A stretch of DNA of 13,707 nucleotides, taken from Pyrinomonadaceae bacterium (lineage in GTDB: Bacteria; Acidobacteriota; Blastocatellia; Pyrinomonadales; Pyrinomonadaceae). This document shows positions 13,577 through 13,707 of this stretch, piece after piece. Numbering within the stretch: position 1 is the stretch's first letter; each line of letters opens with the position of its first letter. A program made the position numbers and the translations under genes. The notes under the pieces are model-generated. The model ran no database searches. It was not told the origin of the DNA and was given only the letters and a program-made list of their open reading frames with translations. Location: NCBI GenBank assembly GCA_018060305.1, contig JAGOWF010000040.1, forward strand, positions 1 to 13,707. The letters run 5' to 3'.

Positions 13577-13646
13577 TATTTTGGATTTTAGATCGCCGAT
13601 TTTGGATTAAAATCTAAAATCCCAAATCACAAATCCAAAATCTGTC
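13577..13646. repeat. Ten-unit inverted 7-nt repeat tract between rplK and rplA
   Basis: A strict 7-nt phase runs for 70 nt. Five units of type GATTTTR start at 13577, 13584, 13591, 13598 and 13605, followed at once by units of type ATCNAAA at 13612, 13619, 13626 and 13633 and a degenerate one at 13640. The second block is the reverse complement of the first in type. Two 11-bp perfect stems are possible: 13583-13593 with 13612-13622 (15 of 16 pairs when extended), and 13598-13608 with 13632-13642. They cross, so they are alternative registers. The tract ends on the rplK stop codon. Confidence 0.85.
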
Positions 13647-13707
13647 TATCCTTCTACAGTGAGCCCCATGCTCTTCGCCGTTCCCTCGATCGTCCGCATT
13701 GCGGCTT
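13646..13707 (-). CDS. rplK: 50S ribosomal protein L11, C-terminal end only
   Basis: The last 19 codons and TAG stop of L11, which binds the GTPase-associated region of 23S rRNA. The translated end, AAMRTIEGTAKSMGLTVEG, matches the invariant L11 C-terminus (IEGTARSMG followed by a short tail). Position directly upstream of rplA on the same strand agrees with the universal rplK-rplA order. The rest lies beyond the window edge. Confidence 0.93.
   Translation of the reverse strand, partial: AAMRTIEGTAKSMGLTVEG

Overview
The window is the β-operon block of a bacterium: rplK (3' end only), rplA, rplJ, rplL, rpoB and rpoC, all on the minus strand. A short plus-strand pair, an HD-domain phosphohydrolase (5' end cut by the window) and a secreted TonB-C-terminal-domain protein, converges on rpoC. 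Moderately high GC, a Gram-negative-type RNA polymerase (E. coli-like inserts in β and in the β' trigger loop) and the stand-alone TonB-CTD protein suggest an Acidobacteriota-like organism, perhaps Blastocatellia. That assignment is an inference from gene content and protein style; no 16S or other marker is present.

Layout, left to right. 2-1078 (+) is the HD phosphohydrolase and 1071-1919 (+) the TonB-CTD protein, overlapping by 8 nt. A bidirectional terminator at 1922-1949 separates them from rpoC, 1976-6268 (-). The rpoB-rpoC spacer is almost entirely a 9-nt repeat tract that inverts in the middle. rpoB, 6354-10802 (-), carries a cysteine-rich insertion with two zinc-ribbon-like CxC/CxxC pairs. 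The 456-nt rplL-rpoB spacer holds a terminator-like hairpin after rplL, a four-segment set of mutually exclusive pairings with attenuator geometry, and a second alternative-pairing element near rpoB. rplL is 11259-11654 (-). The rplJ-rplL spacer is unusually long (327 nt) and highly structured. rplJ, 11982-12785 (-), encodes an L10 with an acidic Ala/Glu/Pro tail of about 98 residues. A 57-nt leader, then rplA, 12843-13535 (-), an inverted 7-nt repeat tract, and the last 19 codons of rplK follow.

The coding content is ordinary core translation and transcription machinery: L11, L1, L10 and L12 form the L1 stalk and the L11/L10/L12 GTPase-associated stalk, and β plus β' form the RNA polymerase catalytic core. 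The unusual material lies mostly between the genes. Four tracts of short-period tandem repeats (three of 7 nt, one of 9 nt) sit in transcribed spacers, and each reverses orientation part-way so that its RNA can fold on itself. The four have different unit sequences but the same architecture. Together with the attenuator-like rplL-rpoB spacer they look like RNA-level devices, or a repeat-generating process, placed where stoichiometry between L12, L10 and RNA polymerase would be set. That functional reading is inference; the repeats and pairings are directly visible.
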